From: Flavobacterium sp. 245
GTDB lineage: Bacteria > Bacteroidota > Bacteroidia > Flavobacteriales > Flavobacteriaceae
Assembly (NCBI RefSeq): GCF_004362055.1
Contig: NZ_SNXB01000006.1
Span: 62,001-126,000 of the forward strand
Reading direction: 5' to 3'
Length of the DNA: 64,000 bases
The notes under the pieces were generated by a model that saw only the letters and a list, made by a program, of their open reading frames with translations, made no database searches and had not been told where the DNA came from. Below are positions 1-8,620 of this stretch, piece after piece; position 1 is the stretch's first letter, and each line of letters opens with the position of its first letter. A program made the translations under genes and the position numbers.

Positions 1-424
1 TCCCATTAGAAGTTGTCGAAAGTCCGCCCAAAATCATATCAGAAATAGAATAATATTCTTTAACCGCTATTTTGATTTTTCCGGTTACTTCATTTCCCGT
101 TTTAAGCGAAACAAAAGAATTTGATTTGATTGTAATCTTGGTTTTCTCAGCGCAAACAATTGTGGTGTCTTTTTGGTTATTGATTAAAAAGAATTGTGGT
201 TTTTTGTCATTTTTAGTAAAAAAATCGAGCAGTAATTTTTGATTTTCGACTAAATTATTTTTTGACGGATTTATAGTTGCCGAATCAGATTTTATAGTGT
301 CCTCTAAAATCGTTTCCTTTTCGGTTTTTAGCGGTTCTGATTTTAAATTATCTTCTTTTGTTTCGTTTTTACACGAAGAAATACTTAAAATAAATGCAGT
401 TATTAATACAAGTTTTAATTTCAT
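1..424 (-). CDS. Lipoprotein, C-terminal part beyond window edge
   Basis: Reading runs from an ATG at 424 down to base 1 without a stop, so only the N-terminal ~141 residues are visible. It begins MKLKLVLITAFILSISSC, a signal peptide with a lipobox ending in Cys18, so it should be a lipid-anchored envelope protein. After a short Lys/Glu/Thr-rich linker comes a segment around residues 70-140 containing KPQFFLIN, then KTKITI, then KEYYSISDMI followed by LSTTSNG. I have the impression this pattern recurs in Bacteroidota lipoproteins of unknown role, but I cannot name a family. It lies 34 bp downstream of the DUF2752 gene on the same strand and may be the last gene of that group. Confidence 0.75.
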   Translation of the reverse strand, partial: MKLKLVLITAFILSISSCKNETKEDNLKSEPLKTEKETILEDTIKSDSATINPSKNNLVENQKLLLDFFTKNDKKPQFFLINNQKDTTIVCAEKTKITIKSNSFVSLKTGNEVTGKIKIAVKEYYSISDMILGGLSTTSNG

Positions 425-458
425 CTGGTTAGTTTATTAAAAGTAATAATTTTAGTTT

Positions 459-818
459 TTAGATTAATTCGGTAAAAGCAAATCCAAATAGAAAAACAGA
501 AAAAAGGATATCAATATTTCTTATCAATTTCCAATTGTTTGAAAAATACAGCGCAAAACTGATCAACGGTCTAATAATCAATTGTGAAAGAAAAGCAATA
601 AACAGCAATAAATATCCGGTATTTAAATTAGATAAATCACCGTTTAAAATCCTTTTAAAAGATGTTGTAAGTCCACAGGTTTTGCATTTCAGTCCAATTT
701 CAGCGTAAGGACATTTTATGCTGATAATTTCTGTCTTCAAATAAAGAATTAAAATTACTACAACAGTAAATATCAGAAAATTAAAAAAATGATACTCTCT
801 ATTTCGATACAGAGTCAT
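459..818 (-). CDS. DUF2752 family membrane protein
   Basis: A 119-residue protein with about three hydrophobic segments (residues 10-28, 68-90, 100-117). Between the first two is the signature CPYAEIGLKCKTCGLT, matching the conserved CP...CPGCGxT motif of DUF2752 proteins, which are small inner-membrane proteins of unknown function. Its ATG lies inside the last codons of the upstream gene (20 bp overlap), so the two are probably translationally coupled. The three small membrane proteins at 459-1490 look like one transcription unit read leftward. The family assignment rests on the Cys motif; the role is unknown. Confidence 0.8.
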   Translation of the reverse strand: MTLYRNREYHFFNFLIFTVVVILILYLKTEIISIKCPYAEIGLKCKTCGLTTSFKRILNGDLSNLNTGYLLLFIAFLSQLIIRPLISFALYFSNNWKLIRNIDILFSVFLFGFAFTELI

Positions 819-1248
819 TCTTGATTTTTTGAAGGGAATCTTTTTTTAGCTGCAAAATAGAATCTTTTGCGATCTCTTCTTTAAGCTTTTGTTCTGCTTT
901 TTCGAGCACCTTTCTCTGAATCGTATCAAGTACTTCTGTTTGCGCTTCGTTAATAGATTTTTCGATTTTTGCTTTAGCATCATAAACAGTTTCATATTTA
1001 TAATACTGAAAAATCCCAATTGAAATCGCGATAGCTCCAATAATTAAACCAGCAAGTGAAGTGGATGTGCTTTCGTTTTTTTGTTTTAAGCCAAGATAGG
1101 AAATGCCACTAAAAGCAAGCGCCAAAAGGCTTGGCCCAACGGCGTAAAATCCCACACAAGGAATCATTGAAAAAAGAAAAGCTAAAATGGCAAATACTAA
1201 GCCTATTATGGCAAAAGGTTTTGGATTTCCTGAAGATTGGTAATTCAT
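799..1248 (-). CDS. DUF4190-like membrane protein with charged coiled tail
   Basis: A 149-residue protein. Residues 10-85 contain three hydrophobic stretches with small-residue patterns (AIIGLVFAILAFLFS, GPSLLALAFSGISYLGL, AGLIIGAIAISIGIF) typical of the DUF4190 two-to-three-helix domain. The remaining 60 residues are Lys/Glu-rich and likely an alpha-helical cytoplasmic tail. The gene is 2 bp downstream of the 79-residue membrane protein and overlaps the DUF2752 gene by 20 bp, consistent with one operon. The function is unknown; such proteins often accompany other small envelope proteins. Confidence 0.7.
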   Translation of the reverse strand: MNYQSSGNPKPFAIIGLVFAILAFLFSMIPCVGFYAVGPSLLALAFSGISYLGLKQKNESTSTSLAGLIIGAIAISIGIFQYYKYETVYDAKAKIEKSINEAQTEVLDTIQRKVLEKAEQKLKEEIAKDSILQLKKDSLQKIKNDSVSK

Positions 1249-1250
1249 TT

Positions 1251-1490
1251 TTAGTTATGGTTTAGTCGGTTTTTGATTAAAGATAATAGAAAATGCAGGA
1301 CTTCATTTTTGAATACAATAACAATCAAGACAATTGCCAGAATTCCGATAATACAATTAATAAAACTGCTTTGAAGTACGTTTTGAAAAGATTTTTTTCC
1401 GAAGAAAACAGACCAATGGAACAGCGCTCCCAAATAATTTAATCCGTAAAATATTCCTTCAACAATAGTGTCGCCGGTCTGATTATTCAT
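1251..1490 (-). CDS. Small membrane protein, first gene of a three-gene unit
   Basis: A 79-residue protein with two hydrophobic segments (about residues 12-30 and 43-62) and a basic C-terminus. I do not recognise a family. The start MNNQTGD resembles that of the next gene (MNYQSSG), and the stop is 2 bp from that gene's start codon, so the two are very likely cotranscribed. It may be a diverged relative or partner of the DUF4190-like and DUF2752 proteins. Confidence 0.6.
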   Translation of the reverse strand: MNNQTGDTIVEGIFYGLNYLGALFHWSVFFGKKSFQNVLQSSFINCIIGILAIVLIVIVFKNEVLHFLLSLIKNRLNHN

Positions 1491-1617
1491 AGGTTTTGGT
1501 TAAGCAGGTTAGAATTGGGCAATTATATTCTGAAATTCAAATATAGAATGTTGAAATTGAATATAGTTACGGGAAGACGTAAAAGTTGTTTTTTTCTTAT
1601 TATTAAAATGATCACAA

Positions 1618-1718
1618 CGATAGCACGGATTTGCAATCCGTGCCCATGAAGTATATCATTTTTTTGTGTTTTGATATTTCTTCTCTTTGTGGGCACGGAT
1701 TGCAAATCCGCGCTATCG
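1618..1718. repeat. Long inverted repeat (28-bp arms)
   Basis: Left arm 1618-1645 begins cgatagcacggatttgcaat. Right arm 1691-1718 is its reverse complement with a single mismatch (27 of 28). The 45-bp loop is AT-rich. It lies between two minus-strand genes and codes for nothing convincing. Such an element could act as a transcript 3' end for the gene at 1851-3578 or belong to a REP-like repeat family; no second copy is in this window. Confidence 0.85.
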
Positions 1719-1850
1719 GGTTTTAATGTTAAAATTTACATTAAGTCAACTTTGACAAAGTTTGCGCACAGCTTTGCGATCTTAGCGTTTTTATGACGTA
1801 CCCAAAATCAAAAAAAACTTTGCGCTCTTTGCGCTAAAAAAAAAAAACAG

Positions 1851-3578
1851 CTACAAAACCCTATAAACAGGATACTGCATATGTGCCTTTTCATAATGCA
1901 CAGAATTTTTATAAATCCAGTTTAACTGCGCTTCGGCGTTTTTCGCAAATTCGCGGTCATTTTGTTTTTTGGCTTCCAATTCCGCTTTTAAAGCTGGATT
2001 GTCTTTAAGCAATTTTGCTGCAGTATCTTCAAAAATATATTCTGAATAATGTTCTTTTTGCTGTAAAATTGAATCGAAGAAATTCCAGTTAAAAAAGGAA
2101 TCAACGCCTTCAGGTTCAAAAGCTTCAACTAAATATTTTACGCCTTTTTGAGTGGTCGGAACGATGTAATCTCCTTTGGCAAAAGCCATTTTAACTATTT
2201 TAGAAGTTACAGTTGTATTTCTGTGTGCATAGTGTCCTTCGTAAGCAGAAGGAACTGTTTTGAAATCAGCAATTCTGTAGCTCTCCACTTCAATAATAGT
2301 ATCGTTTTTAAGCTGAGAAAAAGAGATATTATTATTTTTCAATAAATCAATAATATTCCAATAACCACGCGGAATGATATAAGCAGATGGTATAACAACG
2401 TCTTTCAGTGATTTGAATTCTTTAATATACGGAACGTCTTTTTTGTATGGTTTGCTTCGGTCGTAATACAAACGATTTCCTGTTGTCGCTTCACTTTTTT
2501 TGTAGCTTGCTTCATATCCTAAAAACGAAAAAGTAGTCGCTTTTGTGCTGTCTAATTGCGATTGCAAAGTATATTTTTTCTTTGGCTGATATTGCTCTAA
2601 ATTTTTTACCCTTAAATCTTTTATCTTTTGATAATTGGCATCAGTAAAATCCAAAGTCGATTTCATGTATTCGTAAGTCATTTTCACACGTTCGGCATAT
2701 TTTTTCAGCATGTGCGTTTCAACCACAAAACCAATTGTATTAAATAGGGAAGTATAACCCGTTGTATATCTTGGACTGTCAACAAATTGCCCAAAACCTT
2801 TGTCTGGCGTGTCTTTAAAAGAATCAACATAAGGCGTGGTTTCAATATTCTTTTTTTGTAAATCTTTTACCAGCGCCGGCATCATTTCGTTGTTCATGAA
2901 ATCGCCTAGAACGGTTCCTAATTTATTATGTTCCGTCATAATATAAGTCAGTTTGTATTGATAATCAGAACCGTTGCTCACGTGATTGTCAATAAAAACA
3001 TCGGCATTTATTTTCTGGAAAATCTCGACAAAACTTTTCGTATTTCTCGTATCCGATTTCATTAAATCCCGATTCAAATCATAGTTTCTGGCATTTCCTC
3101 TAAAACCGTAAATTTCTGGTCCGTCCTGATTGGCTCTTGTTGTCGAATTTCTATTTAAAGCACCGCCAATATTATAAACCGGAATACAAACCAAAACCGT
3201 ATTTTTTGGCGCTTTCAGTTTGCCTATTGCTAAATCTCTGTAAAATTGCATCGTTGCGTCGATTCCGTCAGGTTCTCCGGCGTGAATGCCGTTATTGATG
3301 AAAAGTACGGCTTTAGTTTTCTGAATTTTATCAAAATCAAATTCCTTGTCAGGATTAAAAGTTACCATATGAAGCGGTTCCCCAGAATCTGTCAATCCCA
3401 TTTGCTTAATTTGAATGGTCGCAAAATCATTGGCTAAAAGTTTAAAGTACTTAATTGTTTCTTCATATGAAGCCGATTGATTCCCGTTTCCTTTCTCAAA
3501 AAACGTATCGTATTTTTTATTGTTTTGGGCGAAAATAGTAAGCGTGAAAAGTGAAATGAAAAGGGTAAAAAGTTTCAT
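1851..3578 (-). CDS. Secreted M14-family zinc carboxypeptidase
   Basis: A 575-residue protein with an N-terminal signal peptide (residues 1-17, ending IFAQ). The M14 fold is supported by zinc ligands HAGE (His99, Glu102), the substrate-binding LNRD (Asn169, Arg170), the third ligand in IDNHVSNG (His199) and the catalytic glutamate in VVETHM (Glu287). The C-terminal ~230 residues are an extra domain of unknown role. It should hydrolyse peptides, probably by removing C-terminal residues, in the periplasm or outside the cell. The gene stands alone between two repeat-rich spacers. Specificity cannot be read from the sequence. Confidence 0.9.
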   Translation of the reverse strand: MKLFTLFISLFTLTIFAQNNKKYDTFFEKGNGNQSASYEETIKYFKLLANDFATIQIKQMGLTDSGEPLHMVTFNPDKEFDFDKIQKTKAVLFINNGIHAGEPDGIDATMQFYRDLAIGKLKAPKNTVLVCIPVYNIGGALNRNSTTRANQDGPEIYGFRGNARNYDLNRDLMKSDTRNTKSFVEIFQKINADVFIDNHVSNGSDYQYKLTYIMTEHNKLGTVLGDFMNNEMMPALVKDLQKKNIETTPYVDSFKDTPDKGFGQFVDSPRYTTGYTSLFNTIGFVVETHMLKKYAERVKMTYEYMKSTLDFTDANYQKIKDLRVKNLEQYQPKKKYTLQSQLDSTKATTFSFLGYEASYKKSEATTGNRLYYDRSKPYKKDVPYIKEFKSLKDVVIPSAYIIPRGYWNIIDLLKNNNISFSQLKNDTIIEVESYRIADFKTVPSAYEGHYAHRNTTVTSKIVKMAFAKGDYIVPTTQKGVKYLVEAFEPEGVDSFFNWNFFDSILQQKEHYSEYIFEDTAAKLLKDNPALKAELEAKKQNDREFAKNAEAQLNWIYKNSVHYEKAHMQYPVYRVL

Positions 3579-3599
3579 GAATTTGGGTTTTTAATAGGA

Positions 3600-3869
3600 A
3601 TCAAAGATAAGATTTTTGTTTCAAGTTTTTCTTGTTTCAAGTTTCAAGTTGAAATGAGAATAGAGTTGCATTGGCATTTTAAGGCAAAGTGCGCAAAGTT
3701 TTTTAAATAGATTGTATTTGGAATTTTGTTGATAAAAAGCAATGTTCGCAAAGCTTTGTGACCTTTGCGTAAAGTTTAGCGAACTTTGCGGTAAAAATTA
3801 TACGTAAAGTTTGGAAAATCTGAAACCTGAAACCTGAAACAAGAAAAACCTGAAACAATTTTTTTTACC
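3600..3869. repeat. Low-complexity intergenic spacer with mirrored word repeats
   Basis: Near 3619-3654 the words tttcaagt and cttgtttc repeat. Near 3818-3857 the roughly complementary words cctgaaac and gaaacaag repeat, giving an imperfect long-range inverted repeat. Between them, 3680-3800 holds several copies of ctttgcg and gcaaag in both orientations. No gene is visible. Similar ctttgcg words occur at 1755-1840. This looks like a species-typical intergenic repeat rather than a specific regulatory site. Confidence 0.5.
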
Positions 3870-3877
3870 TATTTTTG
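3870..3877 (+). promoter_or_regulatory. Bacteroidota -7 promoter element of the helicase gene
   Basis: TATTTTTG matches the flavobacterial -7 consensus TAnnTTTG exactly and ends only 4 bp before the ATG at 3882. A transcript from it would begin at or near the start codon, so the mRNA would be leaderless or nearly so. No clear TTG -33 box is found 19-21 bp upstream. Confidence 0.5.
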
Positions 3878-3881
3878 CAAA

Positions 3882-5243
3882 ATGAATAAAAAACACCATT
3901 CCAACAACATACTTTCGAATTTAGGAATTGAAAGCCTGAACGAAATGCAAGAAATGGCACAAGATGCTATTTTGAACGATAACAATGTTTTACTGCTTTC
4001 GCCAACAGGGTCAGGAAAAACATTAGCTTTTTTGCTTCCGGTTTTAGAATTATTACAGCCAGAAATTTTATCGGTTCAATGTTTGATTTTGGTTCCGTCG
4101 CGCGAACTTGGATTACAAATTGAGCAAGTTTGGAAGAAAATGGGAACGCAGTACAAAGTGAATATTTGTTACGGCGGTCACTCAATTGACACTGAAATCA
4201 AGAATTTAAGCAATCCTCCTGCAGTTTTGATTGGAACGCCGGGAAGAATTGCTGATCATATCGACAGAGATACTTTTAGAACAGATAAAATCCAGACCTT
4301 AATTTTAGACGAATTTGATAAATCGCTTCAATTAGGTTTTCACGAACAAATGTCTTTCATTATTGGAAGATTGCCAAAAGTGAATAAAAGAGTTTTGGTT
4401 TCGGCAACTTCAGATATTGAAATTCCGAAATATACAAGAGTTATAAATCCGACAATTTTGGATTTTATTCCGGAAGAAGAAGAAAAAGCAAATCTTTCGA
4501 TGAAGATGATTTTGTCTCCTTCAAAAGATAAACTCGAAAGTTTGTTCAATTTAATTTGTTCACTGAAATCAGAATCGGCTATCATTTTTTGTAATCATCG
4601 TGATGCTGCAGAAAGAATCAGCGATACTTTGAACGAAAAAGGAATTTACGCGACCTATTATCACGGCGGAATGGATCAGGATGAACGTGAGCGTGCTTTG
4701 ATTCAGTTTAGAAATGGAAGTATTTCCTATTTAATCACAACCGATTTGGCGGCGCGAGGCTTGGATATTCCCGAAATGAAGCATGTAATTCATTATCATT
4801 TGCCTTTAAAAGAAGATGAATTTACCCATAGAAATGGGCGTACAGCGCGTATGCAGGCAACTGGAACAGCGTATGTAATCATTCACGAGAGTGAAAAAAA
4901 GCTTGATTATATTGATTATGATATGCAAGTTTTAGATGTTGAAGGAAAAGTTTCTTTGCCAAAACCACCAGAATTTCAGACTATTTATATCAGCGGAGGT
5001 AAAAAGACAAAATTAAATAAGTTTGACATTGTGGGATTCTTTTCTCAGAAAGGAAAACTTGAAAAAGAGGATTTAGGATTAATTGAGGTTAAAGATTTTG
5101 TTTCGTTTGCTGCAGTGAAATTCGGAAAGGTAAAAGAGCTTTTGAAGAATATTAAAGACGAAAAAATGAAAGGCAAGAAGTTTAAAATTGAAGTTGCCCG
5201 TAACGTAATCAAGAAAGAAGAGGAGAAAGGTAAAAAGTTTTAA
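3882..5243 (+). CDS. DEAD-box RNA helicase, DbpA-like
   Basis: A 453-residue ATP-dependent RNA helicase. Motif I PTGSGKT is at residues 41-47, motif II is DEFD (143-146) rather than DEAD, motif III SAT is at 174-176, motif V ARGLDIP at 291-297 and motif VI HRNGRTAR at 316-323. Residues ~366-445 form a C-terminal domain (IYISGGKKTKLNKFDIV... then KFGKVKELLKNI) that resembles the DbpA RRM, which in E. coli binds 23S rRNA hairpin 92. A role in late 50S ribosome assembly is therefore likely. It is the first plus-strand gene of the window and lies alone. The DEFD variant keeps the Asp-Glu pair needed for Mg-ATP. Confidence 0.9.
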   Translation: MNKKHHSNNILSNLGIESLNEMQEMAQDAILNDNNVLLLSPTGSGKTLAFLLPVLELLQPEILSVQCLILVPSRELGLQIEQVWKKMGTQYKVNICYGGHSIDTEIKNLSNPPAVLIGTPGRIADHIDRDTFRTDKIQTLILDEFDKSLQLGFHEQMSFIIGRLPKVNKRVLVSATSDIEIPKYTRVINPTILDFIPEEEEKANLSMKMILSPSKDKLESLFNLICSLKSESAIIFCNHRDAAERISDTLNEKGIYATYYHGGMDQDERERALIQFRNGSISYLITTDLAARGLDIPEMKHVIHYHLPLKEDEFTHRNGRTARMQATGTAYVIIHESEKKLDYIDYDMQVLDVEGKVSLPKPPEFQTIYISGGKKTKLNKFDIVGFFSQKGKLEKEDLGLIEVKDFVSFAAVKFGKVKELLKNIKDEKMKGKKFKIEVARNVIKKEEEKGKKF

Positions 5244-5420
5244 ATAGCTAAAAATCTCCCAATAGGAGTAGTTTTTGTTGTATTTCGTTGTTTATCAAGT
5301 TTTTAGAAAATGAAAACTAAGTTTTACAATTTTGTGTTAAAAAAATAACGATTTGATAGGGGTTTTTTCATAAATTCTATGTTTTTTTGTTACAGTAAAA
5401 ATGTAAACCCCAAATCCATT

Positions 5421-5867
5421 ATGAAAAGAATTATTACCGTTGCCATTTTGTTCTTTAGTTTTGTTTCTTTCGCACAAATTAAAGTTATTGAAACCGTTCC
5501 TGTTGAGAAATTAGGAAAAGTAAACAACAACTACATTCAAAAAATTGGAGATGAATACACTGTGTATTATACTAGTATTCAAAACGATGACGAAGGATCA
5601 GCTTTAAGAAAATTTACATTCAAAAATGTGAATAATGATTACGCAAGTCTTTATAGCATTATTATGAATGGTTTCACTGCAAATCCTTTGTATGATATTA
5701 AATTAGAATTGCCTAACAATTATATCTGGCTTCACTACACAGGAAGTGTTATTCCAGAAAAAGCTACAGTTCAGTTTATGGTATCAAGCAAAGAGGCTAC
5801 CGCAGCAACAAGCAGTGTTTCTGAGCCATTCGTAAAAGACCAAATCAATAAATTATTCCAGAAATAA
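5421..5867 (+). CDS. Small secreted protein of unknown function
   Basis: A 148-residue protein from ATG 5421, chosen over an upstream ATG at 5379 because MKRIITVAILFFSFVSFAQ is a complete signal peptide from this start. The mature part has alternating hydrophobic residues that suggest beta structure and no cysteines. I recognise no domain. A strong terminator follows, so it is probably monocistronic. Confidence 0.75.
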   Translation: MKRIITVAILFFSFVSFAQIKVIETVPVEKLGKVNNNYIQKIGDEYTVYYTSIQNDDEGSALRKFTFKNVNNDYASLYSIIMNGFTANPLYDIKLELPNNYIWLHYTGSVIPEKATVQFMVSSKEATAATSSVSEPFVKDQINKLFQK

Positions 5868-5932
5868 TTTAATTTTAGTTTCAGGTTTCCGGTTTAATTT
5901 GTTTCAAGTTATTTCGAAATCAGACAAAATAT

Positions 5933-5968
5933 AAAAGGCTATTCAGATTTTGAATAGCCTTTTTTTTT
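5933..5968 (+). terminator. Rho-independent terminator
   Basis: Stem aaaaggctattca (5933-5945) pairs perfectly with tgaatagcctttt (5951-5963) across a 5-base loop and is followed by a T run. It lies 66 bp after the secreted-protein gene. Confidence 0.85.
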
Positions 5969-6048
5969 GTTTTAAAGTTTCAGGTTTCAAGTTTCAAGTT
6001 GAAAAAAAACTCAGAATCTTAGCATCTTAGAACCTTAGTACCTTAAAA

Positions 6049-6627
6049 TTAAATCTTCTTTACATACTGCGTAATAATCACAATCTGTTGTCCATCGACT
6101 TTGCCTTCAATATATTCGGCATTTTCGTGGTCAAGGCGAATATTTCTAACAGCGGTTCCTTGTTTAGCCACCATGCTAGATCCTTTTACTTTTAGATCTT
6201 TGATCAAAACAACCGAATCTCCATGCTGTAAAACTACGCCGTTGCTGTCACGGTGAACAAGCTTGTTTTCGTCATCTTCGCCTTCGCCAGTTGCTTGTGC
6301 CCATGCAAGAGTATCTTCGTCTAAATACATCATGTCCAGTAATTCCTGTGGCCATCCTGCAGCACGCAAACGGCTCAGCATTCTCCAAGCTACAACTTGA
6401 ACCGGGATATTTTCATTCCACATGCTGTCATTCAGGCATCTCCAGTGATTTAAATCGACATTATCTGGATTTTCAATTTGGTCAATGCAGGTAGTACAGG
6501 CAAAAATTGCTTCATCAATTCCACCTTTTTTAGTTGGCAGTACTTGATATACTTTTAGGTTTTCTTCCGCGCCGCAAAGTTCACATTTAGATCCGCTTCG
6601 TTTGCTTAATTCTCTTTCGATGCTCAT
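6049..6627 (-). CDS. PhnA/YjdM-type zinc-ribbon protein
   Basis: A 192-residue protein. The N-terminal zinc ribbon has CELC (Cys15, Cys18) and CTTC (Cys44, Cys47). The C-terminal ~75 residues (DSNGVVLQHGDSVVLIKDLK... ending VIITQYVKKI) match the PhnA/YjdM C-terminal domain. The name PhnA is historical: the E. coli protein is not needed for phosphonate use and its role is unclear. The middle section (residues 60-120) is longer than in the E. coli protein, as I recall it. It has its own promoter with both -33 and -7 boxes. Confidence 0.85.
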   Translation of the reverse strand: MSIERELSKRSGSKCELCGAEENLKVYQVLPTKKGGIDEAIFACTTCIDQIENPDNVDLNHWRCLNDSMWNENIPVQVVAWRMLSRLRAAGWPQELLDMMYLDEDTLAWAQATGEGEDDENKLVHRDSNGVVLQHGDSVVLIKDLKVKGSSMVAKQGTAVRNIRLDHENAEYIEGKVDGQQIVIITQYVKKI

Positions 6628-6643
6628 TATATTATTTTTTTTG

Positions 6644-6674
6644 CAAAAGTACAGTTAAATACTACATTTTGCAA
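6644..6674 (-). promoter_or_regulatory. Flavobacterial promoter of the PhnA-type gene
   Basis: Read on the minus strand, TTG at 6674-6672 is followed after 20 bp by TACTTTTG at 6651-6644. This fits the flavobacterial pattern TTG / TAnnTTTG in both sequence and spacing. The start codon at 6627 is 16 bp beyond the -7 box. Confidence 0.65.
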
Positions 6675-6695
6675 GTTGTGTTTTTAGATTAAATA

Positions 6696-7298
6696 TTAAT
6701 TACGTTTAATTTCAAAAATTTTACTTTCATCGTAAAGTTTCTGCATCTCTTTTTTAGATACATTAGACTTGTTTTTATAATTTGTATCAATGTCTATTTT
6801 ATCGATATTTGTTTTATTATCAATTTCCATATCATTTAAGAAAATTGTCAAACTATCTTTTGATACTTCACTTATTTTTACAGATGTGTAAAAACCTTTA
6901 GTTGAATTTAAAAAATAAACATCTCCAACTTTTGGATCTTTAATAAAAGTTGAAGTGTCTTTTTCTTTTTGTACCGAACTATACATGCCAAAAAGAAAAA
7001 AACCAGCTATAATAAAAATACCAGAATACATCCAAAGCGGACTACTTATCCTTCCCATTGAGTGGTGTATTTTTTGTTTGATCGGGGCTGAAAAATCTTT
7101 CTGTTCAAATGTTTTTTTACACGAGTTGCATTCGGCAAAAGTTAATTTTTTAACTGGAAAAAATGGTATCCAGTATATGTGTGCATACTTTTCATATACA
7201 CTGTAATTCATAGAAACGGTAGTGTTGCAATTTTGACAATCTACATTAGAAATGCGGTCGTTTTTGATGTGTTTCGATTTGGTTCCGTAAAAGATCAT
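6696..7298 (-). CDS. Zinc-ribbon membrane protein
   Basis: A 200-residue protein with two CxxC pairs (Cys21/Cys24 in DCQNC and Cys57/Cys60 in ECNSC), consistent with a zinc ribbon. One transmembrane segment lies at about residues 88-108, and a polar C-terminal domain of ~90 residues follows. The order zinc ribbon, transmembrane, tail suggests a bitopic protein with the ribbon in the cytoplasm. Function unknown. It is near the PhnA-type gene on the same strand, but the latter has its own promoter. Confidence 0.65.
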   Translation of the reverse strand: MIFYGTKSKHIKNDRISNVDCQNCNTTVSMNYSVYEKYAHIYWIPFFPVKKLTFAECNSCKKTFEQKDFSAPIKQKIHHSMGRISSPLWMYSGIFIIAGFFLFGMYSSVQKEKDTSTFIKDPKVGDVYFLNSTKGFYTSVKISEVSKDSLTIFLNDMEIDNKTNIDKIDIDTNYKNKSNVSKKEMQKLYDESKIFEIKRN

Positions 7299-7381
7299 TA
7301 TTTTGGTTTTATGGGTTGGTTTAGCAAAAATAACGATTAATCTTACCTGTGCAAATAAGATTTCAAATTAGCTTTATTCAG

Positions 7382-7840
7382 TTATTTCTTAACCCTAACC
7401 GCATCTGGAACCAGCATTTCATATTCACCGCCATTTCGCAATACATCACGAACAATGCTTGAACTAATGTATGATGTTCTTGCTGCTGTCAATAAAAAGA
7501 CTGTTTCAATTTTAGAAAGGCGTCTGTTAGTGTGTGCAATGGCTTTTTCGAACTCAAAATCGGCTGGGTTGCGAAGACCTCTTAAAATAAAATTGGCTTT
7601 TAATTTATGTGCCAAATCAATTGTAAGTCCTTCATAAGTAATTACAGAGATTTTTGGTTCGTCTTTGAAGGTTTCTTCAATAAAGCGTTTTCTTTCTTCA
7701 AGAGAAAACATGTACTTTTTTTCGGCGTTGACACCAATTGCAATTACGATTTCATCAAATAAAGAAATTCCTCTTTTGATGATATCTTCGTGTCCAAGTG
7801 TAATTGGGTCAAATGATCCGGGAAATATGGCTTTTCGCAT
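7382..7840 (-). CDS. coaD: Phosphopantetheine adenylyltransferase
   Basis: A 152-residue enzyme that adenylylates 4'-phosphopantetheine to dephospho-CoA, the penultimate step of coenzyme A synthesis. Nucleotidyltransferase motifs are GSFDPITLGH (His17 in the TxGH box), RGLR (88-91) and ISSSIVR (125-131), the last matching the ISSTxxR motif. The start at 7840 (MRKAIFPGSF) is preferred over an in-frame codon at 7885 because the extra 15 residues are not part of the family. The length is normal. Confidence 0.95.
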   Translation of the reverse strand: MRKAIFPGSFDPITLGHEDIIKRGISLFDEIVIAIGVNAEKKYMFSLEERKRFIEETFKDEPKISVITYEGLTIDLAHKLKANFILRGLRNPADFEFEKAIAHTNRRLSKIETVFLLTAARTSYISSSIVRDVLRNGGEYEMLVPDAVRVKK

Positions 7841-7924
7841 TTTTTTTATTTTTAGGTTCAAAGCTACAAAGGCACAAAGGCGCAAAGGCTTTTTATTTTG
7901 GAATTTAAATTTTGGAATTTATTT

Positions 7925-8617
7925 TTATGTTATTCGAAGTGTTTTGATTGCCGGAACCCATTCGTCTTTCTGGCAAACTTCACATTTTGCAGTTCCTGCT
8001 TTTTGTTCTTGGGTATGACCGCAAAAAGTGCAGGCTTGGATTCCTTCGTCAGCAATAATTTTGCTTTTTTTATTAAATAATGCAGGCAAAATTGGTAAAC
8101 CATACTTCACATCTTTTTCTTCATAAAAGAATACACTGATTTCGCCACTAGTTTCTATAAAAGCGTGTTTTATTTGACCCAAATGTTCAATAGATTTTAT
8201 GCGAAGTTCTGAGAAAAATTCATCTTGTGCGAGACTTTCTTTTTTGAAAGTAGCTATAGAAAATTTGCCGTCATTAATTAAACATTCTGTTTTGCCTTCA
8301 ATAAATTCTTCAAACTTTTTGCTTTTTCCTGTCAGCCAGGTTACAGATCGATATAAAATGATGATTACCGTAAAAACAATTGCGGCAGGGACAATTCCGA
8401 CGTCTTCATAAAACATTGGATCGCCCGCTGCAGATCCTAATGCAATTATAATTACGGTTTCAAAAATAGACAATTGTTTTACACCTCGTTTTCCTGCTAA
8501 TTTTAAAGTCAGCAATAAAATGATGAACATTACAGTGGAACGAAATACAACTTCTAAGGCAAAATTTGCCGGTAAATTATTGTAAAATAGTCTGTCCCAT
8601 TCGAAGATTTGTTTCAT
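7925..8617 (-). CDS. DUF421 (YetF-like) membrane protein with C-terminal zinc ribbon
   Basis: A 230-residue protein. Residues ~20-90 contain three hydrophobic segments typical of DUF421 proteins, with the conserved LAGKRGVKQLSIFE motif. A cytoplasmic domain (~95-180) with GKTECLINDGKFS and FSELRIKS follows. Residues 196-215 then carry CTFC and CEVC (Cys196, 199, 212, 215), a zinc-ribbon add-on that Bacillus YetF proteins lack as far as I know. Function unknown. It lies between coaD and ddl on the same strand, but repeats separate it from both. Confidence 0.8.
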   Translation of the reverse strand: MKQIFEWDRLFYNNLPANFALEVVFRSTVMFIILLLTLKLAGKRGVKQLSIFETVIIIALGSAAGDPMFYEDVGIVPAAIVFTVIIILYRSVTWLTGKSKKFEEFIEGKTECLINDGKFSIATFKKESLAQDEFFSELRIKSIEHLGQIKHAFIETSGEISVFFYEEKDVKYGLPILPALFNKKSKIIADEGIQACTFCGHTQEQKAGTAKCEVCQKDEWVPAIKTLRIT

Positions 8618-8620
8618 TTT

